From NCBI GenBank assembly GCA_015055725.1, contig SVHO01000003.1, positions 28,857-92,856 of the forward strand: DNA of 64,000 bases, read 5' to 3'. Below the pieces are notes generated by a model. That model saw nothing but the letters and a program-made list of their open reading frames with translations, was not told the origin of the DNA and did not search any database. Shown here in pieces: positions 43,861-53,272 of this stretch (within the stretch, counting starts at the first letter, position 1; every line of letters begins with the position of its first letter). Origin of the DNA: Clostridiales bacterium (GTDB lineage Bacteria > Bacillota > Clostridia > Christensenellales > Borkfalkiaceae). Made by a program: the position numbers and the translations under genes.

Positions 43861-45016
43861 TATTTTAGAAAAGAATTTGTGTAATGGATGTTCTGCTTGT
43901 GCATTGGTATGTCCTAAAAATTGTATATCCATGCTTTCTGATGATGAAGGCTTTTTATATCCTAAAATTGATAAATCTTTATGTATTAATTGTGGTTTAT
44001 GTGACAAAGTATGTCCAGTATTAACACCACAAATTATCAAACAAAATAAAAGCAACATTAAGGCATATGCTGTCACCAACAAATCAAATGAAATTGTTTT
44101 AAAAAGTTCTTCTGGTGGAGTTTTTAATGCTTTTGCAACATACGTGATAAGAAATGGCGGGGTGGTTGTAGGTGCTGGTTTTGACGATAAGTTTTTTGTT
44201 AAGCATAAGTGTGTTAGTGACATAAAGGACTTGTATGAATTACAGGGCTCTAAATATGTGCAAAGCAATATGGGAAACACATATAAAGAGATTAAAAAAC
44301 TTTTAGACGACGGCATTCTTGTATATTTTTCAGGCACACCGTGTCAAGTTGGTGGACTTGCTTCTTTCGTTGGTAAAAAATATAATAATTTAATAACTCA
44401 AGATTTAATTTGTCACGGAGTACCTTCACCATTAGTTTGGGAAAAATATTTAGAATATATTAAAAGCAAACATAAAGCAAAAATTAAAAGTATTTTTTTT
44501 CGTGATAAAACAAAAGGTTGGAAAAACTATTCTATGAAAATTACTTTTGAAGACGGGGCAGTTTATCGACAAACTTTGAAGAAAAATCCTTATTTAAGAG
44601 CATTTTTGAAAAATTTATGCCTTAGACCTTCTTGCTATGATTGTTCATTTAAGCGCGTTGAAAGAGTTGCCGATATTACTCTAGCTGATTTTTGGGGTGT
44701 AGAAAATATGTTGCCAGAGTATAGTGTGAGCGATGGTGTTTCATTAGTTCTCATACATACTGAAAAGGGGAAAGAATTATTTGAAAATTTAAGCGATGAC
44801 TTAAATTATACAACTGTTAATCTTGAAAAAAGCTTAAAAGGAAATTCTAGTGTGAATAATTCTGCAGCAAAGCCGATAGAAAGAGATGCTTTTATGAAAA
44901 TAATTAAGGAACAAAAATTTGTTGCTGTGAAGAAATATTACAAAGATAGTGTTTTTAAAAAAATTTCTAACTTTATGTTAAGAGTGAAAAATAAATTGCT
45001 AAGGAGTAAAAAATGA
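43853..45016 (+). CDS. FrhB-like iron-sulfur protein of polysaccharide clusters
   Basis: 387 aa. Two ferredoxin-type [4Fe-4S] motifs at the N-terminus (CNGCSACALVCP and CINCGLCDKVCP) precede the F420 hydrogenase/dehydrogenase beta-subunit domain (about 90-340, with SGTPCQVGGL and DLICHGVPSPLVWEKYL) and a further Cys cluster CLRPSCYDC. Such proteins sit in many capsule loci, often beside pyruvyl transferases; their reaction is unknown. The ATG at 43853 overlaps the wecB stop; an earlier in-frame ATG at 43778 would lie inside wecB and lacks a ribosome site. Confidence 0.87.
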   Translation: MNNILEKNLCNGCSACALVCPKNCISMLSDDEGFLYPKIDKSLCINCGLCDKVCPVLTPQIIKQNKSNIKAYAVTNKSNEIVLKSSSGGVFNAFATYVIRNGGVVVGAGFDDKFFVKHKCVSDIKDLYELQGSKYVQSNMGNTYKEIKKLLDDGILVYFSGTPCQVGGLASFVGKKYNNLITQDLICHGVPSPLVWEKYLEYIKSKHKAKIKSIFFRDKTKGWKNYSMKITFEDGAVYRQTLKKNPYLRAFLKNLCLRPSCYDCSFKRVERVADITLADFWGVENMLPEYSVSDGVSLVLIHTEKGKELFENLSDDLNYTTVNLEKSLKGNSSVNNSAAKPIERDAFMKIIKEQKFVAVKKYYKDSVFKKISNFMLRVKNKLLRSKK

Positions 45017-46050
45017 GTTTATTTACGAATAAAACGTTGCTTATTACTGGGGGAACGGGGAGTTTTGGGAATGCCGTTCTAAATAGATTTTTGCAAACGG
45101 ATATCGGTGAAATTCGTATTTTTTCACGTGATGAGAAAAAACAAGACGATATGCGCCACGAGTTTCAAGCAAAAATGCCTGAAGTTGCAGAAAAAATCAA
45201 GTTTTATATAGGTGACGTGCGTGATTTGCAAAGTATTAAAAACGCTATGCACGGTGTTGATTACGTATTTCACGCAGCAGCGTTAAAACAAGTTCCTTCT
45301 TGTGAGTTTTTTCCAATTGAAGCGGTTAAGACTAACGTTCTTGGGACCGAAAACGTTTTGACTGCCGCAATCGAAGCGGGCGTTAAAAACGTGGTGTGCT
45401 TATCAACGGATAAAGCCGCGTATCCTGTTAACGCTATGGGAACTTCAAAAGCTATGATGGAAAAAGTTATCGTAGCTAAGTCTCGTACGGTAAGTCCTGA
45501 GAAAACTAAAATATGTTGTACTCGATATGGAAACGTTATGTGTAGTCGCGGAAGCGTTATTCCGCTTTGGATTGACCAAATACGCGCAGGAAAACCAATA
45601 ACAATTACCGACCCTACAATGACAAGATTTATAATGTCTCTTGACGAAGCAGTTGACCTTGTGTTATTTGCGTTCGAACACGGCGAAAGTGGGGATATAC
45701 TCGTTCAAAAAGCGCCTGCTTGTACTATTAAGACTCAAGCGGAAGCAGTTTGTGAATTGTTTAGTGGAGATAAAACCAATATTAAAGTTATTGGTATTCG
45801 ACATGGTGAAAAGATGTATGAAACTTTGCTTACCAATGAAGAGTGCGCAAATGCAATCGACCTTGGCAACTTCTATCGCGTACCATGTGATAAGCGTGGA
45901 CTTAATTACGATAAATATTTTAACGACGGGGATAAAGAAAGGAATACTTTAACCGAATTTAACTCAAATAATACTAAACTTTTGACGGTTGAACAAACCA
46001 AAGAAAAGATTGCGTCGTTAAAATACATTCAAGAACAATTAAAAATATAA
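45013..46050 (+). CDS. capE: UDP-GlcNAc 4,6-dehydratase/5-epimerase, CapE type
   Basis: First step to UDP-N-acetyl-L-fucosamine. 345-aa soluble SDR enzyme: TGGTGSFGNAV (12-22), GDVRD, TDKAAYPVNAMGTSKAMME with TDK (132-134) and MxxxK (M142, K146) in place of YxxxK, as in the CapE branch, then TRYGNVMCSRGSVIP. AAGGAG ribosome site, ATGA overlap with the FrhB-like gene. The codon style returns to that of the core genome here. Confidence 0.92.
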   Translation: MSLFTNKTLLITGGTGSFGNAVLNRFLQTDIGEIRIFSRDEKKQDDMRHEFQAKMPEVAEKIKFYIGDVRDLQSIKNAMHGVDYVFHAAALKQVPSCEFFPIEAVKTNVLGTENVLTAAIEAGVKNVVCLSTDKAAYPVNAMGTSKAMMEKVIVAKSRTVSPEKTKICCTRYGNVMCSRGSVIPLWIDQIRAGKPITITDPTMTRFIMSLDEAVDLVLFAFEHGESGDILVQKAPACTIKTQAEAVCELFSGDKTNIKVIGIRHGEKMYETLLTNEECANAIDLGNFYRVPCDKRGLNYDKYFNDGDKERNTLTEFNSNNTKLLTVEQTKEKIASLKYIQEQLKI

Positions 46051-46059
46051 GGATTAGTT

Positions 46060-47262
46060 ATGAAAATTCTCGTAACGGGCGCAAAGGGCTTTGTAGGCAA
46101 AAATCTTGTGTGCGCTTTGAAAAACTTAAAAGATGGTAAAGACAAAACGAGACCCTATTTGCAAATTGATGAGATTTATGAATACGACATTGATAGCAAT
46201 TTAAATGATTTGCAAAATTATTGTCAAAAGGCTGATTTCGTCTTTAATTTAGCGGGGGTTAATCGCCCAAAAACGCAAGAAGAATTTATGCAAGGCAACT
46301 TTGGCTTTGCGTCTCAATTATTAAATGCGCTTAAATCTTTTGATAACAAATGTCCGGTTATGCTTTCATCATCAATCCAAGCCACTCTTATTGGTAGATA
46401 TGCAGATGGAGAGTATGGAAAAAGCAAAAAGGCAGGCGAGCAATTATTTTTTGATTACTCAAAAGAAACTGGCGCAAAAGTTTGCGTTTATCGTTTTCCT
46501 AATTTGTTTGGTAAATGGTGCAGACCAAATTATAACAGCGCAGTTGCAACTTTTTGCAATAACATAGCAAACGACTTGCCAATTACCGTAAACGATAGGG
46601 CAATCCAACTTGAACTGTTATATATTGATGACTTGGTTTCAGAAATGTTGGATTTGATAGAAGGCAAAGAACACCGTTGTGATTATGATGGATTAACGCC
46701 CGTGCAAAGTGAGAACGGGGAATTTTGTTTCGTACCTACAACGCATAAAGTCACGCTTGGTGAAATTGTTGATTTGCTTTATGCTTTTAATAATCAATCA
46801 AAAACACTTATAATGCAAGAAATCCCTAACGGCAGTTTTGCTAAAAAACTATATTCAACTTATTTAAGCTATTTACCCAAAGAAAAAGTGGCGTTTGACT
46901 TAAAAATGAACGTTGACGGGCGTGGTAGTTTTACAGAACTTATAAAAACTGAAAAGTGTGGGCAAGTTTCTATAAATATTTCTAAGCCTGGGATTACTAA
47001 AGGTCAACATTGGCACAACACTAAGTGGGAATTTTTTATTGTTGTTTCAGGTAAAGGGCTTATTCAACAACGCAAAATAGGGACGGACGAAGTTTTAAAT
47101 TTTGAAGTGAGTGGGGATAAAATTCAGGCAATACATATGCTACCTGGGTATACCCATAACATTATAAATCTTTCAGAAACGGAAAATTTGGTTACGGTTA
47201 TGTGGGCAAACGAACAGTTTGACGTTAATCACCCAGATACCTTTTTTGAGATAGTGGAGTAA
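46060..47262 (+). CDS. capF: Bifunctional UDP-sugar epimerase/reductase, CapF type
   Basis: Second step to UDP-L-FucNAc. 400 aa with two domains. The N-terminal SDR part (1-270) begins ILVTGAKGFVGKNLV and has NLAGVNRPKTQEEFMQGN. The C-terminal cupin part (about 290-400) has GQVSINISKPGITKGQHWHNTKWEFFIVVSG with the metal-binding histidines. In S. aureus CapF the cupin epimerises C3 and the SDR part reduces C4. AAGGA ribosome site weak; 9 nt after capE. Confidence 0.94.
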   Translation: MKILVTGAKGFVGKNLVCALKNLKDGKDKTRPYLQIDEIYEYDIDSNLNDLQNYCQKADFVFNLAGVNRPKTQEEFMQGNFGFASQLLNALKSFDNKCPVMLSSSIQATLIGRYADGEYGKSKKAGEQLFFDYSKETGAKVCVYRFPNLFGKWCRPNYNSAVATFCNNIANDLPITVNDRAIQLELLYIDDLVSEMLDLIEGKEHRCDYDGLTPVQSENGEFCFVPTTHKVTLGEIVDLLYAFNNQSKTLIMQEIPNGSFAKKLYSTYLSYLPKEKVAFDLKMNVDGRGSFTELIKTEKCGQVSINISKPGITKGQHWHNTKWEFFIVVSGKGLIQQRKIGTDEVLNFEVSGDKIQAIHMLPGYTHNIINLSETENLVTVMWANEQFDVNHPDTFFEIVE

Positions 47263-47291
47263 GAACGGTTTTCTAAAACCTGCAAAAAAAA

Positions 47292-48347
47292 ATGAATTTA
47301 AGCGAAAAACATTTTAATAGGCGAGAGCAATATCTTTCCTTAAAAAACACCAATAGTCTTAAAGGTATACTTGCGATATGTGTTGTCATATGTCATTTAT
47401 GGGGCCCTTTAATTGAGATAAACCCAAATTTATCTAATGGGGTTTTGGGCAATACTTTAGGTAGAATTTGCGCTGTTTTAGGTTATTTATCGGTGGCATT
47501 GTTTCTCTTTTTATCAGGATATGGCTTGTGTATGCAATATCAGAAAAAAGGACAATCATATTTAAATGGTTTTTTATTAAAACGTGTTCTACCTTTATAC
47601 TTAATCAATATAATTTTGATTATTTTTTACTCTATCTCAAATCTACTATTAAAAGATGAATTTTCTTTAATTGCAATACTACAATCATTATTTTTTGGAA
47701 ACACGGTAATAAGCAAAGGTTGGTATTTGCAGACCATATTGCTGTGGTATATGATTTTCTTTATTGTATTTAAATTTGCAAAAACAGATAGACAACAAAT
47801 AATTGCTATGATATGTGCCTTTTTTGTTTATTTATTAGTGTGTTTAGCCTTAAAATTAGAATCAACGTGGTACGAAGGGGTCTTTTGTTTGATATTAGGA
47901 ATAATCTGGGCAAAATATTTTAAGAAAATAAACGATTTCCTATCAGAAAACAGACGTTTTGTTTTATCAATTTTGACTTTCGTTGTTCTATTTTTAGTCT
48001 CGTTTATTTTTGGTAATTTTAATTTTTTACCAAAGTTTATGCGAATTTTTGCTAAAAGCATTTCTGCTTGTGCTTTTACGATACTAGTAATCTTGCTTTT
48101 AAGAATACTGCCAATTGATAACTTTATCACTTCTTTTTTAGGAAAAATTAGTCTAGAAATATATGTGTTTCATGGTTTCTTTTTAACCTTTTATAGAAGT
48201 AGTTATGTTTATATAAACAGTTGGATTACATATGTTGTGTTAATTTTTGTATCAACAATATTGTTTGCTTTGCTTATACATCCGCTATTTTCAGTGATTT
48301 TAAAAATAGGGAGAAAGGAGAAAATTAAAAATGGAAACGAAAATTAA
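47292..48347 (+). CDS. Acyltransferase family 3 membrane protein (sugar O-acetylase)
   Basis: 351 aa with about ten hydrophobic helices. It begins LKNTNSLKGILAICVVICHLWG, the acyltransferase-3 start containing the conserved His, and has FLSGYGL. Members transfer acetyl or succinyl groups onto polysaccharide hydroxyls. No clear ribosome site. It has the AT-rich style without the core codon signature and lies inside the capEFG set, suggesting a separate insertion (inference). Confidence 0.88.
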   Translation: MNLSEKHFNRREQYLSLKNTNSLKGILAICVVICHLWGPLIEINPNLSNGVLGNTLGRICAVLGYLSVALFLFLSGYGLCMQYQKKGQSYLNGFLLKRVLPLYLINIILIIFYSISNLLLKDEFSLIAILQSLFFGNTVISKGWYLQTILLWYMIFFIVFKFAKTDRQQIIAMICAFFVYLLVCLALKLESTWYEGVFCLILGIIWAKYFKKINDFLSENRRFVLSILTFVVLFLVSFIFGNFNFLPKFMRIFAKSISACAFTILVILLLRILPIDNFITSFLGKISLEIYVFHGFFLTFYRSSYVYINSWITYVVLIFVSTILFALLIHPLFSVILKIGRKEKIKNGNEN

Positions 48348-49521
48348 ATTAGATTATTCTGACGTTAAATTTAAGGACAATGGTAAACTTAAATTATTGA
48401 TAATTGTTGGCACAAGACCGGAGATAATTAGGCTTTCTGCAGTTATAAATAAATGTAGACAATATTTTGACTGCATTTTAGCACATACGGGGCAAAATTA
48501 TGATTACAACCTTAACGGCGTATTTTTTAAAGATTTAAAACTTGCCGACCCCGAAGTTTATATGAATGCAGTTGGTGATGATTTAGGTGCAACTGTTGGT
48601 AATATTATAAATTGTTCTTATAAACTTATGACCGCTATTAATCCTGATGCGCTTTTAATTTTGGGTGACACCAATAGTTGTTTATCAGCAATTTCGGCAA
48701 AGCGTTTGCATATTCCGATTTTCCATATGGAAGCAGGCAATCGTTGCAAAGACGAATGCTTGCCAGAAGAAACAAATCGAAGAATTGTAGACATAATTTC
48801 GGACGTTAACTTGGCATATTCCGAGCATGCTCGCCGTTATCTTGCTGAGTGCGGACTTCCAAAAGAAAGAACTTACGTGACAGGTTCGCCTATGGCAGAA
48901 GTGTTGCACGCAAACCAAAAAGAAATTGAAGCAAGTGACGTGCTTAAACGCCTAAATTTGAAACCTAAAAAATATATTTTACTTTCGGCGCATAGAGAAG
49001 AAAATATTGATACTGAAAAAAACTTCTTATCCTTGTTTACGGCTATAAATAAAATGGCTGAAAAATATGATATTCCAATACTTTATAGTTGCCACCCAAG
49101 AAGCAAAAATCGATTAGAAAAGAGTGGGTTTAAACTAGATAAACGCGTTATTTGCCATGAACCCATGGGTTTTCACGATTATAACAATTTACAAATGAAT
49201 GCTTTTGCAGTTGTTTCTGATAGTGGAACGTTGCCTGAAGAAAGTTCATATTTTACTAGTATTGGAAAGCCATTCCCCGCGGTGTGTATAAGGACAAGCA
49301 CCGAAAGACCTGAGGCGTTAGATAAAGCATGTTTCGTGCTTGCTGGGATTGATGAAAGAAGTTTATTGCAAGCGGTTGATACTGCAATTTCCTTAAACGA
49401 TAATGCTGATTACGGAATACCCGTTCCCGATTACGTAGAAGAGAACGTATCAACTAAAGTTGTAAAAATTATCCAAAGTTATACTGGTATAGTTAACAAA
49501 ATGGTTTGGAGAAAATATTAA
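48331..49521 (+). CDS. capG: UDP-N-acetyl-L-pneumosamine/quinovosamine 2-epimerase, CapG/WbjD type
   Basis: Final step to UDP-L-FucNAc. 396-aa member of the non-hydrolysing 2-epimerase family: IIVGTRPEIIRLSAVI, LILGDTNSCLSAISAKRLHIPIFHMEAGNRC, LPEETNRRIVD, SAHREENID and DSGTLPEESSYF. HMEAGNRCKDECLPEE is the form seen in CapG/WbjD rather than WecB. GGAG ribosome site inside the acyltransferase end, with 17 nt overlap. Confidence 0.92.
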   Translation: METKIKLDYSDVKFKDNGKLKLLIIVGTRPEIIRLSAVINKCRQYFDCILAHTGQNYDYNLNGVFFKDLKLADPEVYMNAVGDDLGATVGNIINCSYKLMTAINPDALLILGDTNSCLSAISAKRLHIPIFHMEAGNRCKDECLPEETNRRIVDIISDVNLAYSEHARRYLAECGLPKERTYVTGSPMAEVLHANQKEIEASDVLKRLNLKPKKYILLSAHREENIDTEKNFLSLFTAINKMAEKYDIPILYSCHPRSKNRLEKSGFKLDKRVICHEPMGFHDYNNLQMNAFAVVSDSGTLPEESSYFTSIGKPFPAVCIRTSTERPEALDKACFVLAGIDERSLLQAVDTAISLNDNADYGIPVPDYVEENVSTKVVKIIQSYTGIVNKMVWRKY

Positions 49522-49537
49522 TAAAGGGTTTTTATTT

Positions 49538-50713
49538 GTGACAATAACTGAAAGATTTTTCGTCGAGTGTGTTAAAAGGGGTATAAAGGGTGAAAAAATA
49601 GACTACGTACCTGACAAGCTTGACTATAAACAATTTTATAATTTATACGTTTCGCACTCGATGAGTGTTGTCGTTTGTAGGGCGCTTGAAAACGTCAAGG
49701 ATAATATAGACGTTCAATTTTACACAGCGCTAAAAGCTTCCGTTGCACGGCACGTAATGCTTGATATTCAAAGCGAATATGACGTTAACACGCTTTTAAC
49801 AGCATTTGAAAATAACGGAATAAAGCATATGCCGTTAAAAGGATATCACATTAAAAAATTATATCCTTCAACCGATATGCGCTATACTTCCGATTGTGAC
49901 GTTTTGATTGATGAAAATCAGTTAAAACAAGTTAGGGCATTGGTAAACGAATTGGGGCTTGCTACCAAGCGTCACGACGAACATCACGACATCGTCTATT
50001 ACCCACAAACAAAAACTATTTTTGAGCTACACAAAACCATTTTCGTGGGAAAGCTAGAAAAATATTTTGGAAAGGGAAACGAAGGGTTTAATCGAGCGCA
50101 CGTTAAGGACGGAACGAAATATTTTTACGAGTTTGACCGTGAACTTTTTTACGTTTCAATTTTAGGGCATTCCGCTTACCATTTTGCTGAAAGTGGCGGT
50201 GTGGGGATACGCCATTTAACAGACGTTTATCTTTATAGAAAGGCATATAATCTTGACGAAAATTATTTAGATGACGAATTAAAAAAGTGTGGTTTGTTGC
50301 AATTTAAGAATCAATTTGAAAAACTTGCATATTACTTTTTTGACGATGCAAAAGCCGATGAGTTTACTCTTAAATTAGCAGACCATATTTTAGAATCTTC
50401 ACTTTTAGCAAACGATAAGAGAAAAGTCGCTTCAAGCGTTGCTCAAAACGTGGGTGATGGAGATAAAAATAATGCTCGCAAAAAGTCTATATGGAAAAAG
50501 ATTTTTTTGCCAACTGAGCAAATGAAATTTTTATTTCCTATCTTGAAAAAAGCGATATTTTTGTTGCCGTTTTGCCACGTTATTAGGTGGCTTAAGGTGC
50601 TGTTTACTCGCCCGAAAGCGATTGCTCAACTTAAAAACATGCAAACCGTTAATAGCGAAGATTTATCCTATATGGTTGAAATAAGAAACGAACTTGGAAT
50701 AAATCATTTATAG
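49538..50713 (+). CDS. Nucleotidyltransferase family protein (NTP_transf_5-like)
   Basis: 391 aa. The diagnostic segment is HMPLKGYHIKKLYPSTDMRYTSDCDVLID, a polymerase-beta-type nucleotidyltransferase site with the D-x-D pair, followed by FELHKTIF and a HLTDVYLYRKA block. Members are found in surface-polysaccharide and peptide-modification clusters with unknown substrate. The start is GTG. Last gene of the locus: a terminator follows, then murE. Its codon style is core-like. Confidence 0.82.
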   Translation: MTITERFFVECVKRGIKGEKIDYVPDKLDYKQFYNLYVSHSMSVVVCRALENVKDNIDVQFYTALKASVARHVMLDIQSEYDVNTLLTAFENNGIKHMPLKGYHIKKLYPSTDMRYTSDCDVLIDENQLKQVRALVNELGLATKRHDEHHDIVYYPQTKTIFELHKTIFVGKLEKYFGKGNEGFNRAHVKDGTKYFYEFDRELFYVSILGHSAYHFAESGGVGIRHLTDVYLYRKAYNLDENYLDDELKKCGLLQFKNQFEKLAYYFFDDAKADEFTLKLADHILESSLLANDKRKVASSVAQNVGDGDKNNARKKSIWKKIFLPTEQMKFLFPILKKAIFLLPFCHVIRWLKVLFTRPKAIAQLKNMQTVNSEDLSYMVEIRNELGINHL

Positions 50714-50758
50714 TGACAAATTTTTATACAAACTGACATAATTTAGTATTTTACACAT

Positions 50759-50800
50759 AATCCTATAATGTATTATATACGATACTTATAGGATTTTTTA
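50759..50800 (+). terminator. Terminator closing the polysaccharide locus
   Basis: AATCCTATAA (50759-50768) pairs with TTATAGGATT (50786-50795), followed by TTTTATTTT. This isolates the locus from murE. A possible promoter, CTGACA (50733-50738), 17 nt, CATAAT (50756-50761), overlaps the hairpin; no better murE promoter was seen. Confidence 0.75.
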
Positions 50801-50841
50801 TTTTAAATTTTACTAAAAATAAACTGTTAAAGGGGATAAAA

Positions 50842-52287
50842 ATGAAACTTGAAAAACTGGTTAAAAACGTCAAGAAAATTAAGGTAATAGGCGATTTAGA
50901 CATTGAAATATTAAACGTTCAAATAGACAGTAATTCACTTACGAAAGGCAGTTTATTTATTTGTTTAAAAGGTGGGGATAATGACGGGCACGAATACGTT
51001 AAGCAAGCGGAAAAATACGGAGCCGTTGCACTCGTTTGTGAAAGAGAAGTTGAAAGCAATTTAACTCAAATTGTTGTTGAGGACACGCGTCTTGCTTTAA
51101 GCATAATTGCAAAAGAATTTTACGAATGCGTTAGTGATAAAATGAAACTAATAGGCGTTGTTGGAACTAACGGCAAAACCACTACCGCGCACTTAATAGG
51201 TAGCGTGCTAAACGGCGCTGGAATAAAGTGTGGAGTTATTGGTACTTTAGGCACTTTTTATGGAGATTATTTTTTAGAGCCAAATTTAACTACGCCAGAC
51301 CCTTTAATTTTGCATAAAACTTTAAGTAAAATGTTTAAAGCGGGGTATGAAACTGTAGTTATGGAAGTTTCGGCGCACGCTATTCATTTTCAAAAGTTGG
51401 GGGGAGTGAAATTTGAAGTTGGTGTTTTCACTAATTTTTCCCGTGACCATTTGGATTTTTTTAAGGATATGCAAAATTATGAACAAGCGAAATTGAAGTT
51501 TTTTAAGGAGAACGATTGCAAGTTTTTGGTTGTGAACGCTGACGACGAATTGGGACAAAAAATAGCAAAAAACAAAGGTGTGATTACTTACGGGATAAAT
51601 AATCCGTCAGACGTTTTTGCAATTGACGTCAGCGCAACGCCGAGTGGACAAAATTTCATTATAAATTTGTTTGATTGCGTGTATAACGTTGACCTAAATC
51701 TTTCGGGGAAATTTAACGTTTATAATTCTTTGGCGTGCGCAACGACTTGCGCGTTGCTTGGAGTTTCAACCCAAAAAATTATTGAAGAATTAAATAGGGC
51801 AGTTGGTGCAAGCGGAAGATTTGAAAGAGTTTATAACGGAGATTTTAGCGTTATTGTTGATTATGCACACACGCCAGACGGACTTTTAAATCTTTTATCT
51901 TCGGTAAAAGAAAGTGCTAAGTCTAAAATTATATGCGTGTTTGGTTGCGGTGGGAATAGAGACGTTGGCAAACGGTATGAAATGGGTAAAATTAGTGGAG
52001 AACTTGCAGATTTTACAGTTATAACTTCGGATAACCCAAGATATGAAGAGCCGATGGCAATTATATCACAAGTAGAGCAAGGGGTTTTAGAAAAAACTAA
52101 TAAATACGTTATCGTTCAAGACCGAGCTCAAGCCATTGAATATGCCTTAGATTACGCAAAATCTAACGACGTTGTTATCGTTGCAGGAAAGGGTAGCGAA
52201 AATTATCAAGAAATACTCGGTATAAAACGCCCTTACAATGATAAAGATACGATTATAGATATTTTACGGAGAAAACGAGTTTTATGA
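50842..52287 (+). CDS. murE: UDP-MurNAc-tripeptide synthetase MurE (meso-DAP type)
   Basis: Adds the third amino acid to the peptidoglycan precursor. 481 aa. P-loop GTNGKTT (108-114), the carbamylated lysine K217 in YEQAKLKFF, SRDHLDFF, and DNPR at 397-400. DNPR is the known signature of MurE enzymes that select meso-diaminopimelate over lysine. GGGG ribosome site. It restarts the dcw cluster after the inserted region and overlaps mraY by 4 nt. Confidence 0.96.
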   Translation: MKLEKLVKNVKKIKVIGDLDIEILNVQIDSNSLTKGSLFICLKGGDNDGHEYVKQAEKYGAVALVCEREVESNLTQIVVEDTRLALSIIAKEFYECVSDKMKLIGVVGTNGKTTTAHLIGSVLNGAGIKCGVIGTLGTFYGDYFLEPNLTTPDPLILHKTLSKMFKAGYETVVMEVSAHAIHFQKLGGVKFEVGVFTNFSRDHLDFFKDMQNYEQAKLKFFKENDCKFLVVNADDELGQKIAKNKGVITYGINNPSDVFAIDVSATPSGQNFIINLFDCVYNVDLNLSGKFNVYNSLACATTCALLGVSTQKIIEELNRAVGASGRFERVYNGDFSVIVDYAHTPDGLLNLLSSVKESAKSKIICVFGCGGNRDVGKRYEMGKISGELADFTVITSDNPRYEEPMAIISQVEQGVLEKTNKYVIVQDRAQAIEYALDYAKSNDVVIVAGKGSENYQEILGIKRPYNDKDTIIDILRRKRVL

Positions 52288-53264
52288 TTTTAATATACGC
52301 AGGATTATTAAGCCTAAGCCTTTCGATTGTTTTAGGATTTTTCGTTATACCACTTTTAAGAAAAATTAAAGCAGGACAAACGGTGTTAAAATACGTTGAA
52401 GAACACAAAGAAAAAAACGGTACGCCGACTATGGGCGGACTGTTTTTTATTGTGCCTTCGGTTATTATATTTACACTTTTTGGCGGAATAAACGGGCGAA
52501 TGGCGCTTGTTAGTATGACGATAGGCTTAGCGTTTTTAGTCGTTGGTTTTTTAGACGATTTTATTAAGGTGAAGTTTAAACGCAACGAGGGGCTTAAAGC
52601 CTATCAAAAGATATTGTTCCAAGGTGCAATCGCGCTTGTTGCTGGCGTTTTTGCATATTTGAACGGAATAACTCTTTTTCATTTGCCCTTTTCTAACAAA
52701 AATATAGATTTAGGGGTGCTGACCATACCATTTGTATCAGTAATTTTTATTGCGTCAACCAACTGTGTAAATTTAACAGACGGGTTAGATGGTCTTGCCG
52801 GGGGGACAAGCGCAATTTATCTTATCGCGATAACCATTTTAATAGGGATTCAATCAAAAAGTTTGGGGTATATGTATTTAATGGTTGAAGAATATAATAA
52901 TCTTCAACTTCTTGCAGTGTGTTTAATTGGTGGGATTTTAGCCTTTTTAGTTTTTAACGTTTCAAAAGCGCGCGTTTTTATGGGGGACACGGGTTCATTG
53001 TCGTTAGGCGGTTTTATTGCAGGAATAAGCATATTTTCTTCAAACAGTTTTTTTATACCTATAATAGGCATAATGTTCGTGCTTTCCGGCATATCCGTAA
53101 TAGTGCAAGTGTTATATTATAAAAAAACTAAAAAGAGAGTTTTTTTAATGGCGCCCTTGCATCATCATTTTCAATTAAAAGGGTATTCCGAAAGTAAAAT
53201 AGCCTATTGTTATGCGCTTATAACTGCAGTGGCTGGCGCGGTTTCGGTTTTATCCTATACGTGA
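52284..53264 (+). CDS. mraY: Phospho-MurNAc-pentapeptide transferase MraY
   Basis: Makes lipid I by moving phospho-MurNAc-pentapeptide to undecaprenyl phosphate. 326 aa, ten membrane helices. Catalytic motifs: GTPTMGGLFF, FLDDFIKV (DD pair), TNCVNLTDGLDGLAGG, MGDTGSLSLGG and the HHHFQLKG loop. ATGA overlap with murE. In most relatives murF separates these two genes; it is absent here. Confidence 0.97.
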   Translation: MILIYAGLLSLSLSIVLGFFVIPLLRKIKAGQTVLKYVEEHKEKNGTPTMGGLFFIVPSVIIFTLFGGINGRMALVSMTIGLAFLVVGFLDDFIKVKFKRNEGLKAYQKILFQGAIALVAGVFAYLNGITLFHLPFSNKNIDLGVLTIPFVSVIFIASTNCVNLTDGLDGLAGGTSAIYLIAITILIGIQSKSLGYMYLMVEEYNNLQLLAVCLIGGILAFLVFNVSKARVFMGDTGSLSLGGFIAGISIFSSNSFFIPIIGIMFVLSGISVIVQVLYYKKTKKRVFLMAPLHHHFQLKGYSESKIAYCYALITAVAGAVSVLSYT

Positions 53265-53272
53265 GGTTAAAA

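Noticed and set aside
19067..50841. Mobile element or genomic island machinery at the edges of the inserted region
   Set aside because: No integrase, transposase, tRNA site or direct repeat was seen at either junction.
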